Source: Microbacterium horticulturae (GTDB lineage Bacteria; Actinomycetota; Actinomycetes; Actinomycetales; Microbacteriaceae). Taken from it: 64,000 nt of DNA. The notes beneath the pieces were generated by a model that saw only the letters and a list, made by a program, of their open reading frames with translations, was not told the origin of the DNA and did not search any database. Below, in pieces: positions 38,004 to 46,146 of this stretch; position 1 is the first letter of the stretch; the number at the start of each line of letters is the position of its first letter. The stretch is taken from NCBI RefSeq assembly GCF_029094505.1, contig NZ_CP119108.1:248001-312000 (forward strand). The letters are read 5' to 3'. The position numbers and the translations under genes are program-made.

Positions 38004-38756
38004 GTGAGCAGTTCGCCTGGCAGAGCACGTCGTCATTCGCCCGCGGTGTATCGGCGGCGACGTCTTGCGCTGCTGCTCGTGCTCATCATCATCGCGGCGG
38101 TGGTCTGGCTGCTGATCGCGCGGCCCTGGAGCAGCGGTGCGGCCGTTGAACCCGGTGATGCGCAAGGTCAGGACGCCCAGCCGATCCTGCCCGTGATCTC
38201 CACGTCGCCGGAGCCGAGCGATGGGGTCTCGGGAACACCGACCTCGACGCCGGATGACACGACGGCTGAAACCCCCGGAACCACCGATGCGGCGACGGAT
38301 GCGGCATCCCCGTCCGCCGCCAGGACGCCGAGCCCGGGCGTGACCGCCGCTGCGTGCACGCCCAACGACGTGACCGTGCAGGCCGTCACCGACAAGAAGA
38401 GCTATGCATCGGGGGAAGACCCCCAGCTGTCGATCGAACTCGTGAACGAGAGCGACGAGCCGTGCACGCTGAACGTCGGTACCAGCGCACAGGTGTTCAC
38501 GATCACGAGCGGCAGCGACACCTGGTGGCGCTCGACCGACTGCCAGAGCGAGCCGAGCGACATGCTCGTCGTGCTGAACGCGGGGCAGAAGGTGTCGAGC
38601 TCGCAGCCGATCACCTGGGACCGCACGAGGTCATCGGTGGCGACCTGCCAGGCGAAGAACCGTCCGCAGGCCGCCGGTGGTGGCGCGAGTTACCACTTGT
38701 CGGTCCAGATCGGCGGAATCGATTCGATCGACGACGCCATCTTCCAGCTGTATTAG
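38004..38756 (+). CDS. membrane-anchored extracytoplasmic protein of unknown function
   Basis: 250 residues from a GTG. A basic N-terminus and one membrane helix (about 20-40, LALLLVLIIIAAVVWLLIA) precede a Thr/Pro/Ser-rich linker to about residue 115. A beta-rich C-terminal domain follows, with three cysteines (CTPNDVTVQAV, EPCTLNVGT, TDCQSEPSD). The domain resembles DUF4232-like cell-surface modules. The N-terminus stays inside and the domain faces the wall. Confidence 0.7.
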   Translation: MSSSPGRARRHSPAVYRRRRLALLLVLIIIAAVVWLLIARPWSSGAAVEPGDAQGQDAQPILPVISTSPEPSDGVSGTPTSTPDDTTAETPGTTDAATDAASPSAARTPSPGVTAAACTPNDVTVQAVTDKKSYASGEDPQLSIELVNESDEPCTLNVGTSAQVFTITSGSDTWWRSTDCQSEPSDMLVVLNAGQKVSSSQPITWDRTRSSVATCQAKNRPQAAGGGASYHLSVQIGGIDSIDDAIFQLY

Positions 38757-38780
38757 CGATTTCTCACCGCACAGCGCCCC

Positions 38781-38802
38781 GTGTCCCCCAAAAGGGGGAC
38801 AC
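38781..38802. promoter_or_regulatory. palindromic operator-like site, second copy of TGTCCCCC-N4-GGGGGACA
   Basis: Arms GTGTCCCCC (38781-38789) and GGGGGACAC (38794-38802) around AAAA. It lies about 20-40 bp upstream of the -10 box of the putative sRNA, a plausible position for an activator or a repressor overlapping -35. The core matches 6240-6263. Confidence 0.55.
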
Positions 38803-38823
38803 CAAGCCGGTCGGAAGTTCCCT

Positions 38824-38829
38824 TAGACT
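38824..38829 (+). promoter_or_regulatory. -10 box (TAGACT) of the putative sRNA
   Basis: TAGACT fits TAnnnT and predicts a start near 38835. No good -35 is visible at the right spacing; the palindrome ends at about the expected -35 edge, as in activator-dependent promoters. Confidence 0.45.
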
Positions 38830-38833
38830 GTAG

Positions 38834-38985
38834 GTACACGTCGAGCGCAAATGCGCGGTGGAGCTGTCCCCAGCAGCGACAAGGTTCGTCCCCAGCGAGC
38901 CGTCACCGCGCGCACGGCGTCCCGGACCCTCTCGAGTCGTCCAGTCCCCAATGAGCGGCTCGAGGGGGTCCCTTTCTGTCTGCGT
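38834..38985 (+). ncRNA. putative small RNA with C-rich loops (6C-like design)
   Basis: The segment folds compactly. Stem GCGCGGTG/CACCGCGC (38853-38860/38904-38911) encloses two hairpins: GCTG-TCCC-CAGC (38863-38874) and a six-base-pair stem 38883-38888/38896-38901 with loop TCCCCAG. The terminator hairpin follows (13-bp arms 38924-38936/38959-38971, one wobble), with GTCCCCAA in its loop and CTTTCTGTCT after it. Three hairpins exposing TCCCCA recall the actinobacterial 6C RNA, whose C-rich loops pair with targets, though runs here are four Cs rather than six. No reading frame is convincing. Confidence 0.6.
38924..38981 (+). terminator. terminator of the putative sRNA
   Basis: GGACCCTCTCGAG pairs with CTCGAGGGGGTCC across a 22-base loop, followed by the pyrimidine tract CTTTCTGTCT. 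Confidence 0.75.
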
Positions 38986-39014
38986 GCACGGTCGCGCGCG
39001 ATTACGCTGGATCT

Positions 39015-39422
39015 GTGGCATCCGGTAAGAAGCGCGGCAAGAAGCCCGAGGTCGAGTTCCGCAACACTCAGCTCGCCGACGCTCTGCAGACGCAGGACAT
39101 GGCGGCCGTCGCGTTCGCGCTGCGGCACGGCCCGACCGTCGTGCCGCTGATGCGGCCCGGCGCTCGCGACGATCCGCGCGACACGGGTGAGGTCTGGACG
39201 TTCCGCGACCCGAAGACGGGGCAGGTGGCGTTGCTGCTGTTCAGCGATGCCTTGCACAAGCCCGAGGCGATGCCCAAGGCAGTCGGGCTGCACTCACCCG
39301 AGTGGCTGCGGGCGTTCCTCGAGGTGCACGGGGACGAGATCACGACGGTCTTCTTCGACATCGCCGGCCCGCATCCGATGCAGGCGTCGCCGGCGGACCT
39401 GATCGCGGCGCTCGACGCCTGA
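39015..39422 (+). CDS. conserved hypothetical protein
   Basis: 135 residues from a GTG. A lysine-rich start (MASGKKRGKKPEVEF) precedes a compact domain: LADALQTQDMAAVAFALRHGPTVVPLM, GEVWTFRDPKTGQVALLLFSDA, LEVHGDEITTVFFDIAGPHPMQAS. The pattern of an early helix pair and a central strand with LLLFSD resembles SseB-like proteins, but the likeness is weak. No membrane segment. It lies between the sRNA and convergent radA. Confidence 0.7.
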   Translation: MASGKKRGKKPEVEFRNTQLADALQTQDMAAVAFALRHGPTVVPLMRPGARDDPRDTGEVWTFRDPKTGQVALLLFSDALHKPEAMPKAVGLHSPEWLRAFLEVHGDEITTVFFDIAGPHPMQASPADLIAALDA

Positions 39423-39453
39423 CGCGCGGCGCTGCCGCGCGGGGCCGCGCGCC

Positions 39454-40815
39454 TCAGAACACCGGCACGCCGTCGTCGGCGGTGATCGTCGCCGTGCCCT
39501 TCACGAGGCTCAGCGCCTGCCTGATCGACGAGGCGCTCTCGTCGATCAACGTGCGATAGCCGAGCCGGTGCGCTTCGCCTCGCCGTTGCGCCGCCTGCGT
39601 GACCGGCCGGATCTCACCCGAGAGGCTCAGCTCACCGATCGCGGCGACATCATGCCGCACCGCGTGATCGCGCAGCGCCGTGGCACACGAGATTGCGATG
39701 GCGAGGTCGGCGCCGGGCTCGACGAGTCGCACGCCGCCGACCGTCGACACGTACACATCATGCTTGGACAGGTTGACCCCGGCCCGCTTCTCCAGCAGGG
39801 CCAGGATCATGGCTACACGCGAGGCATCCACCCCGCTCACCACCCGGCGAGGATTGGGTCCGGATGCCGGAACCGTCAGCGCCTGCACCTCCACGGGCAT
39901 TGCGCGCCGGCCCTCGAGCGCGATCGTGATGCACGTGCCGGCGACCGGCTTGCCGCTGCCGAGGAACAGCCGGCTCGGATCGGGGACCTCTTCGATGCCG
40001 GTGCCGGTCATGTCGAAGCATCCCACCTCGTCGGTCGGACCGAAGCGGTTCTTCAGCGTGCGCAGGAAGCGCAGCGAGGTCTGCCGGTCGCCCTCGAAGT
40101 GCGCGACGACGTCGACCAGATGCTCGAGGATGCGCGGACCGGCGATCGACCCGTCTTTCGTGACGTGCCCGACGATCACGACCGGCAAGGCGCGCTCCTT
40201 GGCGACGCGGATGAGGCTGGCCGCCACTTCGCGCACTTGACTGGGGTGCCCGGCCATGCCGTCGGACAGCGACGACGACACCGTCTGCACCGAGTCGACG
40301 ATGAGCAGCTCGGGCTCGACCTCGTCAACGTGGCCGAGGATCGTCGCGAGGTCTGTCTCGCTCGCGAGGAACAGCTCGTCGTGCAGGGCGCCGGTGCGTT
40401 CGGCGCGCAGCCGAATCTGGGCCGCCGACTCTTCTCCGCTCGCATAGAGCACGCGCTTGCCGGCACCGGCGGACTTGGCCGCCACCTCGAGCAGGAGCGT
40501 GGACTTGCCGACGCCGGGTTCGCCCGACAGAAGGATCGCCGCTCCCGGCACGACGCCGCCGCCGAGCACACGGTCGAACTCGGCCAGGCCGCTCGTGCGT
40601 CGAGGCGTCGAGGCGGTGTCGACCATCGTGATCGGCTGCGCGCTGCGCCGCGGTGCGGCGGCGGAGACCTTGCGCGCCGCGATGCCGGTCTGCTCGGCTG
40701 CTTCGACCACTGTGCCCCACTGCTGGCACTCTGCGCAGCGACCCACCCACTTGAGGGTCGTCCACCCGCACTCCGTGCAGCGATAGGGGGCGGCGGTGGG
40801 ACGCTTGGTGGCCAT
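39454..40815 (-). CDS. radA: DNA repair protein RadA
   Basis: 453 residues. An N-terminal zinc finger CTECGWTTLKWVGRCAEC (about 13-30) is followed by a RecA-like core with Walker A GEPGVGKST near 98, the RadA-specific KNRFG motif (LKNRFGPTDEVG, near 250) and a C-terminal Lon-like domain (GGVRLVEPGADLAIAISCATAL). It is a branch-migration helicase in recombination repair. It is monocistronic. Confidence 0.96.
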   Translation of the reverse strand: MATKRPTAAPYRCTECGWTTLKWVGRCAECQQWGTVVEAAEQTGIAARKVSAAAPRRSAQPITMVDTASTPRRTSGLAEFDRVLGGGVVPGAAILLSGEPGVGKSTLLLEVAAKSAGAGKRVLYASGEESAAQIRLRAERTGALHDELFLASETDLATILGHVDEVEPELLIVDSVQTVSSSLSDGMAGHPSQVREVAASLIRVAKERALPVVIVGHVTKDGSIAGPRILEHLVDVVAHFEGDRQTSLRFLRTLKNRFGPTDEVGCFDMTGTGIEEVPDPSRLFLGSGKPVAGTCITIALEGRRAMPVEVQALTVPASGPNPRRVVSGVDASRVAMILALLEKRAGVNLSKHDVYVSTVGGVRLVEPGADLAIAISCATALRDHAVRHDVAAIGELSLSGEIRPVTQAAQRRGEAHRLGYRTLIDESASSIRQALSLVKGTATITADDGVPVF

Positions 40816-40896
40816 GCCTCCAGGCTATGCCGGGCCTGCGACATCCACCCCGCCGCCCCACGCGTCGACCGGAGGCGTACGCGACCGATGTGACCG

Positions 40897-40963
40897 CGAG
40901 AGGACATCTGCCGGCTGAGGAGGTGGGGATTACCCGTTCTCTCGGCCGGCAGATGTTCTCTCG
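40897..40963. repeat. long intergenic hairpin with 19-bp arms
   Basis: The arm from 40897 to 40915 (core ACATCTGCCGGC) pairs with 40945-40963 (core GCCGGCAGATGT) with one mismatch around a 29-base loop containing GGGGATTACCCG. It lies between radA (divergent) and the end of ldh. It is similar in style to the 58-bp palindromes but unrelated in sequence. Confidence 0.8.
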
Positions 40964-41015
40964 GCGAAGGTGGCGCGGTGGCGACGCGAGAGGTAGCGGT
41001 GGTGCGTGCCGCGGC

Positions 41016-41966
41016 TCAGCGCAGCTCGACGGCGACCGAGCGCAGCGCGTCGGCCGAGCGGTGGAACAGCGCGAGCTCGTGCTCGTCGAACGTCGTCTCG
41101 CGGATCGGCACCGCGCCCGAGGCGCTCACGATCGACGGCACCGACAGCGCCACTCCGCTCACACCGTGGAAGTCGTCGAGCACGGGCGAGACCGGCATCA
41201 CGGCGTGCTCGTCACCGAGGATCGCTTCGACGATGCGCGCGCTCGACAGCCCGATCGCGTAGTTCGTCGCGCCCTTGCCCTGGATGACCTTGTACGCGGC
41301 ATCCCGTACGTCCACGGCGATCTCGTCGAGCTCTTCGACCGTCATCGGCGGGTGGCCCTCGGTCTGCCAATCGAGGATCGGCACCGTGCCGATCGTCGCG
41401 CGCGACCACAGCGGGAACTCGGTGTCGCCGTGCTCGCCGACGATGTACGCGTGCACGCTCGAAGTCGACACGCCCGCGCGCCGGCCGAGCAGCCAGCGCA
41501 GGCGCGAGGTGTCGAGCACCGTACCCGAGGCGAAGAGGCGCTCGGGCGGGAGCCCGGTCGCCTCTTGCGCGAGCACCGTGAGCACGTCGCACGGGTTCGT
41601 CACGATGACGTAGATGGCGTCGGGGGCGACCTCGAGCAGTTGCGGCATCATCGTCTTCATGATGTTCGCGTTGACGCCGGCCAGCTCGATGCGCGTCTGA
41701 CCGGGGTTCTGCTTGGCCCCCGCCGTGATCACCACGACGTGCGAGCCCTCGACGACCGAGATGTCACTGCCACCGATGATGTCGCTGGAACCGGTGAACT
41801 GCGTGCCGTGCGCGAGGTCGAGTACCTCGGCCTCGGCCCGCTCGGTCGCGATGTCGTACAACGCGACGTGTCGTGCCGACCCGCGGATCAGCGCGGCATA
41901 CGCCGTGCTCGACCCCACACTGCCTGCGCCGACGACGGTCAGTTTCGAGTTCTCGATGACGCTCAT
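41016..41966 (-). CDS. ldh: L-lactate dehydrogenase
   Basis: 316 residues from the ATG at 41966; the open frame's further 78 upstream codons are not family-like. It has NAD-binding GAGSVGSSTAYA at 13-24, VITAGAKQNPGQTR, substrate region NPCDVLT and the catalytic histidine in GEHGDTEFPLW near residue 178. It reduces pyruvate to L-lactate with NADH. It is divergent from the MetE-like gene, with 96 bp between. Confidence 0.95.
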   Translation of the reverse strand: MSVIENSKLTVVGAGSVGSSTAYAALIRGSARHVALYDIATERAEAEVLDLAHGTQFTGSSDIIGGSDISVVEGSHVVVITAGAKQNPGQTRIELAGVNANIMKTMMPQLLEVAPDAIYVIVTNPCDVLTVLAQEATGLPPERLFASGTVLDTSRLRWLLGRRAGVSTSSVHAYIVGEHGDTEFPLWSRATIGTVPILDWQTEGHPPMTVEELDEIAVDVRDAAYKVIQGKGATNYAIGLSSARIVEAILGDEHAVMPVSPVLDDFHGVSGVALSVPSIVSASGAVPIRETTFDEHELALFHRSADALRSVAVELR

Positions 41967-42062
41967 GGGCCCAGTCTGGCAGGGGGTGGATGCTGCGGGC
42001 CAGGGTCTTTCGAGCGAGTACCGTGGGGTGCGGCATCCACCCTTCGAAAGACAGGCACGATC

Positions 42063-43094
42063 ATGACTCAGCCGCAGGGCGCGCACCTCGTCGGAAGCGT
42101 GAACTTCGACGACGCCGAGACGACGATTCGCCGGGCGGCAGGCATTCTCGGCGATCGGCTGAAGCGTATTCCAGACGGGGAATGCGGGCCGCGGTTCCAC
42201 TGGATCATGTTCCAGCCCGACGTGCTCGGCCAGGCCGAGGGCGTCGAGCGCGTGGGGGACGAGCCGCGAATGTTGCGCATGCTCGACGCACGCCCGCTGC
42301 GGGTCACCGACGGCGTCGACCCGGCCTCCATCAAGTTCCCGCCTCTGGGATATGCGGCGGCCGCCGAAGAGTCGTATGCGGTGTTCCGCCGGCTGCGCGA
42401 CGAGGGCGTGGTACCCGAAGGCACACGTTTCCAGGTGTCGCTACCCACGCCGCTGGCGGTGGTCGGGGCGTTCTTCCCCGAGGATCAGCGCGCCGCTATC
42501 GAGCCGGTGTATCGGTCGGCGATGTACCGCGAGCTGGATGAGATCCTCGCGGCGATCCCGCACGAGGATCTTGCGATCCAGTGGGACAACGCCGTGGAGT
42601 TCGGCATGATCGAGGGCGTCAGCGCGAAGCCGTGGTGGGAAGGCGACGCCTGGGAGGGCCTCGCCGCGCGCTCGGCGGAACAGGCCGACCGGGTGCCCGC
42701 CGACGTGGAGGTCGGCTTCCATCTCTGCTACGGCGACGTCGCCGAGAAGCACTTCGTGGAGCCGAAGGATGCCGCGAACCTCGTCCGCTTCGCGAATATG
42801 CTCGTTGCGGCATCCACCCGTGGGATCGACTGGATCCATCTGCCGGTGCCGATCGAACGCGACGACGACGCCTACTTCGTTCCGCTCGACGGCCTGCAGA
42901 TCGGCGACGCCGAGCTGTACCTCGGGCTCGTGCACCGTGAGGACGGGGCAGAGGGCGCGCAACGCCGCATCGACGTCGCGCGCAAGCACGTGCCGGTGTT
43001 CGGCGTCGCCACCGAATGCGGCATCGGCCGCGCCCCGGAGGGCACGACCGATGACATTCTGCGCACGCACGCGGCGGTCGCCGCGGCGTGGTGA
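42063..43094 (+). CDS. MetE-like (cobalamin-independent methionine synthase-like) barrel protein
   Basis: 343 residues from the ATG at 42063. It has the features of the UROD/MetE-like barrel superfamily: an early GSVNFDDAETTIRRAAGILGDRLKRIPDGE, then FQVSLPTPLAVVGAFF, VGFHLCYGDVAEKHFVEPKDA and a late FGVATECGIGR. The HxC pairs of true methionine synthase are only partly present (the CYGD cysteine and the ECGIGR cysteine), so it is probably a related methyl-transfer or hydrolase enzyme of unknown substrate, not MetE. Confidence 0.7.
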   Translation: MTQPQGAHLVGSVNFDDAETTIRRAAGILGDRLKRIPDGECGPRFHWIMFQPDVLGQAEGVERVGDEPRMLRMLDARPLRVTDGVDPASIKFPPLGYAAAAEESYAVFRRLRDEGVVPEGTRFQVSLPTPLAVVGAFFPEDQRAAIEPVYRSAMYRELDEILAAIPHEDLAIQWDNAVEFGMIEGVSAKPWWEGDAWEGLAARSAEQADRVPADVEVGFHLCYGDVAEKHFVEPKDAANLVRFANMLVAASTRGIDWIHLPVPIERDDDAYFVPLDGLQIGDAELYLGLVHREDGAEGAQRRIDVARKHVPVFGVATECGIGRAPEGTTDDILRTHAAVAAAW

Positions 43095-43103
43095 GGCGCT
43101 AGC

Positions 43104-43904
43104 TCACTTCGGGTCGTTCCACGACCAGATGTCGTCGCCGCGCAAGGTGGCGTCGGCACCGCCGTCGTCGTAGATGACCTGGCCGGCCAGGTGTGTGTTC
43201 TCGACGCTCGTCAGCCAGATGAGCAGGTTCGCGATCGACTCGGGCGGCTGGTGGTAGTTCAGCGGCATCGGAACGTTGGCGTCGACCATCTTCGCGCCCT
43301 CGGGCGTCGAAAGGAGTTCGGCTGTCATCGGGGTGAGAACCGTGCCGGGGGCGACGGCGTTGAGCGGGATGCCGTTGCCGGCGTAGTCGTCAGAGATCGA
43401 GGCGCGACGCACCCAGCGGCTGAGCGCGCGCTTGCTCGACGGGTAGGCCAGGTAGCCGATCTGCGGGTCCTGGTCGGCGAGGTTCTGGGCGATCTCGCGG
43501 GCGGTGGACTCGTCGCCGGCGAGAGCCGCCTCGACCATCTCGGGGGAGTTCGGCTGAAGCGATGCCATCGACGATACGACAGCGACGCGCGGCGCGTCGG
43601 AGGTCTTCAGTGCCGGCAGCAAGCCGTCCAGCAGTTCGACCACGCCGAAGTAGTTGACGGAGATCGTCGCGGGAACAGGGGCCGAGATGCCGGCGCAGGC
43701 GATCACCGCGTCGATGGTGCCGTTGGCCAGCTTCGTGGCCCGGGCTGCGGCATCCACTCGCCCTTGAACGGTGGACAGGTCGGCCTCGACATCCGCATTG
43801 CGCAGGTCGATGCCGATCACCTTCTCGCCTCGGTCACGCAGAATCTGTGCGGTGGTGGCGCCGATTCCGGACGCGGATCCGGTGACGACGTAGGTGCGAG
43901 CCAT
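43104..43904 (-). CDS. short-chain dehydrogenase/reductase
   Basis: 266 residues. Cofactor motif VTGSASGIGATTAQIL at the N-terminus, GIDLRNADVEADLS (Asp after the second strand favours NAD), a Ser in VVSSMASLQPNS and the catalytic YxxxK as YPSSKRALS. The C-terminal AGQVIYDDGGADATLRG is usual for the group. RBS GGAGG precedes the ATG. It is read after the MarR gene, which probably regulates it. The organisation and motifs recall hydroxysteroid-dehydrogenase-like SDRs, but the substrate is unknown. Confidence 0.88.
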   Translation of the reverse strand: MARTYVVTGSASGIGATTAQILRDRGEKVIGIDLRNADVEADLSTVQGRVDAAARATKLANGTIDAVIACAGISAPVPATISVNYFGVVELLDGLLPALKTSDAPRVAVVSSMASLQPNSPEMVEAALAGDESTAREIAQNLADQDPQIGYLAYPSSKRALSRWVRRASISDDYAGNGIPLNAVAPGTVLTPMTAELLSTPEGAKMVDANVPMPLNYHQPPESIANLLIWLTSVENTHLAGQVIYDDGGADATLRGDDIWSWNDPK

Positions 43905-43907
43905 GGC

Positions 43908-44378
43908 TCATTCCTCCTTCTGTGAGGTATCGGGGATGTCGACGCCGACGCTCGTGACGAAACGTCGGGCGAGCTCGGCGAAGTGTTCGCGATCGTCGGG
44001 ACTCCAGTCGCCGATCGCTGTCTCGATGGCCGCGATTCCGCGCGAGACCAGGGCGCCGTAGGCGGCGCGCCCGGCCTCGGAGAGATCGATGAACGATGCG
44101 CGCCCGTCTTCGGGATCCGGGCGGCGCACGATGAGTCCCGTCGACTCGAGCCGGTGCAACTGCTTGCTCATCGTGGGTCGCGTGAGCCGCAGGCGGTCGG
44201 CGAGGGCGCTGGAACGGAGATTGCCCTGCATGCCGAGCGTGTAGACGATCGCGATGTCGCCCGAATCGATGTTGACGCCGGCAGCTTCCGCGTACTGTGA
44301 CTGCACGCGGGGGGACGACCATTGGGTCATCAGGTGCGTGAGGGCCGTCAGGATGGCGGTGGATGCCGGTGTCGACAT
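43908..44378 (-). CDS. MarR family transcriptional regulator
   Basis: 156 residues. Winged helix with LRSSALADRLRLTRPTMSKQLHRLESTGLIVRRPDPEDGRASFIDLSEAGRAAY, the standard MarR recognition helix and wing. It lies 3 bp from the downstream SDR gene on the same strand. A perfect inverted repeat directly upstream is its likely operator. Confidence 0.92.
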   Translation of the reverse strand: MSTPASTAILTALTHLMTQWSSPRVQSQYAEAAGVNIDSGDIAIVYTLGMQGNLRSSALADRLRLTRPTMSKQLHRLESTGLIVRRPDPEDGRASFIDLSEAGRAAYGALVSRGIAAIETAIGDWSPDDREHFAELARRFVTSVGVDIPDTSQKEE

Positions 44379-44397
44379 GATTTCAGTCTAGAAGAGG

Positions 44398-44416
44398 TAG
44401 TTGCCACAGGCAACTA
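44398..44416 (-). promoter_or_regulatory. MarR operator-like inverted repeat
   Basis: TAGTTGCC-ACA-GGCAACTA, a perfect 19-bp palindrome about 20 bp upstream of the marR start. Size and symmetry fit a MarR dimer, suggesting autoregulation of the marR-SDR operon. Confidence 0.7.
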
Positions 44417-44479
44417 GTTGTCGGCGGATGCACAGGTGCTGGTTCGCGACCGGTTGAAATCTCACGTACACTTGTCGGC

Positions 44480-44570
44480 GGTGACGTGTCCGAGCGGCCG
44501 AAGGTGCAACTCTCGAAAAGTTGTGTAGGGTAACCCCCTACCGTGGGTTCAAATCCCACCGTCACCGCCA
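44480..44570 (+). tRNA. tRNA-Ser (anticodon CGA)
   Basis: A class II tRNA of 88 nt plus encoded CCA (44568-44570): acceptor GGTGACG/CGTCACC, anticodon stem CAACT/AGTTG with loop CTCGAAA giving CGA, long variable arm TAGGG/CCCTA and T loop TTCAAAT. Its 3' end borders an accessory region. Confidence 0.97.
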
Positions 44571-44571
44571 T

Positions 44572-44606
44572 AGAAAACCCCTGGTGAAACAGGGGTTTTC
44601 TGCTTT
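44572..44606 (+). terminator. rho-independent terminator after tRNA-Ser
   Basis: GAAAACCCCTG and CAGGGGTTTTC pair around a six-base loop, followed by TGCTTTCT. Confidence 0.92.
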
Positions 44607-44938
44607 CTCCGAGGAGCTCGTGGTGCGTCCGCGGTGCGGATTCCCGGCGTTCAGTTGTCTCTGTGCCGCCGACATGTATGGATCCGGTGTTCAGTCACCG
44701 ACGCTCGTTCGCCGCGTGATTTCGGAATGTTGTGTTCGTTGGTGATGCCTGGCTTTCGATAGGTTCGGCCGAGCCCCCAGCCCAGGGACGCAGTCATCTC
44801 CAGTGATGGTCCTCTTCCGCGCGTACTGCTGCGGCGTGGATCTGCCGGCGCGTTGCGGGCGGGAGGCCATCGCCAACACGGTGACCAGCGGCGCGCTGGA
44901 CGCGACGTAAAGCCTGGTGCACGCGTAGGGGCCTTTGC
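44607..44938. other. non-coding gap between tRNA-Ser and the FAD monooxygenase gene
   Basis: About 330 bp with no convincing gene. A short minus-strand stretch near 44800-44880 translates in one frame to LPPATRRQIHAAAVRAEEDHHW-like sequence that may be a remnant. No second copy of the tRNA 3' end is seen here. Confidence 0.4.
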
Positions 44939-46060
44939 CTATTTCCTGACCGCCTGGAACATGGTCGCCACCCGCATGCTTGCGTTGCGGAACGCAATAC
45001 CGGGAGAGGTGGTGGGGACCAGCCAGTGCGAGTTGCGGCGGGCTCGGCGGTGGAAGGCACGTACCCGGGCACGATGGCGCCGTTCATACGCCGACAGAGC
45101 CGACGGGACATCAGAGGGGTGCTTGGCGATCGCGTCTGCAAGCGTCTTCGCCGCGACGATGGCGTTGCTCGAACCTTCGCCGAGAAGGCTGATGCAGTCG
45201 GCGGCATCCCCGAGCAGAGTGATGCGGCCCGCGGTCCAGGCCGGCATGGCGATCCGGGTGACGGCGTCGAAGTAGACGTCGTCTGTCGCCAGCCACTCGG
45301 CCACCGCCTGGTCGCTGACCCACCCCTGTCCCGTGTAAGCGTCTCGTACCAGGCGCTTGTGCGCCTCGGGATCATGCCGGTCGTAGACTCTGTCACTTCG
45401 AAAAATGAACGCAGCGAGAGGGCTGCCGGCGCCTGGGTGAATCGAAAGAGACACCCCGGGTCGGTTGAACAGCTGCAGAGCACGTGGGTCTCCTGAGGCG
45501 ATTCTCGTGTGCATCGTTCCGACGAACATGCCGAACGGCGATGCGAAGTCGCTCTCCGGCCCGAAGGCGATGCGACGCACTCCTGAGTGCAGGCCATCCG
45601 CACCGATCACCAGGTCGAACCGACCCGGCGCCCCCGTGTTGAATGTGGCATCGATGCCGTGACGGTCTTGTTCGAGCCCAGTGATGACGTCACCGACGAT
45701 CACCTCCGCTTCATCGCGAGCCGCAGCGAGCAGGGCGGCAGCGAGGTCGGCACGCGGAACCTCGACCTCCTGTTCGAGATCTGCTGTCTGTCGTGTGTCG
45801 ATGGTGACGCGGGCGCCTCCGCCAGAATCGACCACTTCGAGCCGGTCCACACGGGTCGCCGCAGCCCGCAGCCTCGGCCACACACCCATCTCGCGTACCA
45901 CGGCTGCCGCATCACCCCGCACATCGATCGGGTTCCCGCTGGAACGGACCGCATCCGCCTTCTCGACCACCGTCACATTCCAGCCCGAGCGAGCCAGCCA
46001 GTACGCCGCAGTCGCGCCAGCGATCCCCGATCCAGAGATCAGAGCACTCTTCTTCGTCAT
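44939..46060 (-). CDS. FAD-dependent monooxygenase (group A aromatic hydroxylase type)
   Basis: 373 residues from the ATG at 46060 (a GTG two codons earlier is the alternative). Dinucleotide-binding GSGIAGATAAYWLARSG near 10, the DG motif GADGLHSGVRR near 157 and the GD motif ITLLGDAADCISLLGEGSS near 290 define the family. Members hydroxylate aromatic compounds or inactivate antibiotics such as tetracyclines and rifamycins. It is divergent from a TetR regulator with an operator-bearing gap, the usual arrangement for an inducible detoxification gene. The substrate is unknown. Confidence 0.88.
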   Translation of the reverse strand: MTKKSALISGSGIAGATAAYWLARSGWNVTVVEKADAVRSSGNPIDVRGDAAAVVREMGVWPRLRAAATRVDRLEVVDSGGGARVTIDTRQTADLEQEVEVPRADLAAALLAAARDEAEVIVGDVITGLEQDRHGIDATFNTGAPGRFDLVIGADGLHSGVRRIAFGPESDFASPFGMFVGTMHTRIASGDPRALQLFNRPGVSLSIHPGAGSPLAAFIFRSDRVYDRHDPEAHKRLVRDAYTGQGWVSDQAVAEWLATDDVYFDAVTRIAMPAWTAGRITLLGDAADCISLLGEGSSNAIVAAKTLADAIAKHPSDVPSALSAYERRHRARVRAFHRRARRNSHWLVPTTSPGIAFRNASMRVATMFQAVRK

Positions 46061-46068
46061 CCCCACAG

Positions 46069-46116
46069 TATGCAGTCAATGTCGATTCGCTTCAACTGCG
46101 GATATGCAGTCACTGC
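46069..46116. promoter_or_regulatory. TetR operator-like repeats between the divergent genes
   Basis: TATGCAGTCAATG (46069-46081) and TATGCAGTCACTG (46103-46115) are direct repeats 34 bp apart. The second contains the perfect palindrome GCAGT-C-ACTGC (46106-46116). They lie between the FAD monooxygenase and tetR starts, where a TetR dimer could repress both. Confidence 0.55.
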
Positions 46117-46146
46117 GGATTGACAGCAAGTGTGTAAAATTTGCTC

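Noticed and set aside
44480..44938. Integrated element with attL/attR at tRNA-Ser
   Set aside because: No integrase gene and no second copy of the tRNA 3' end is visible in the window.
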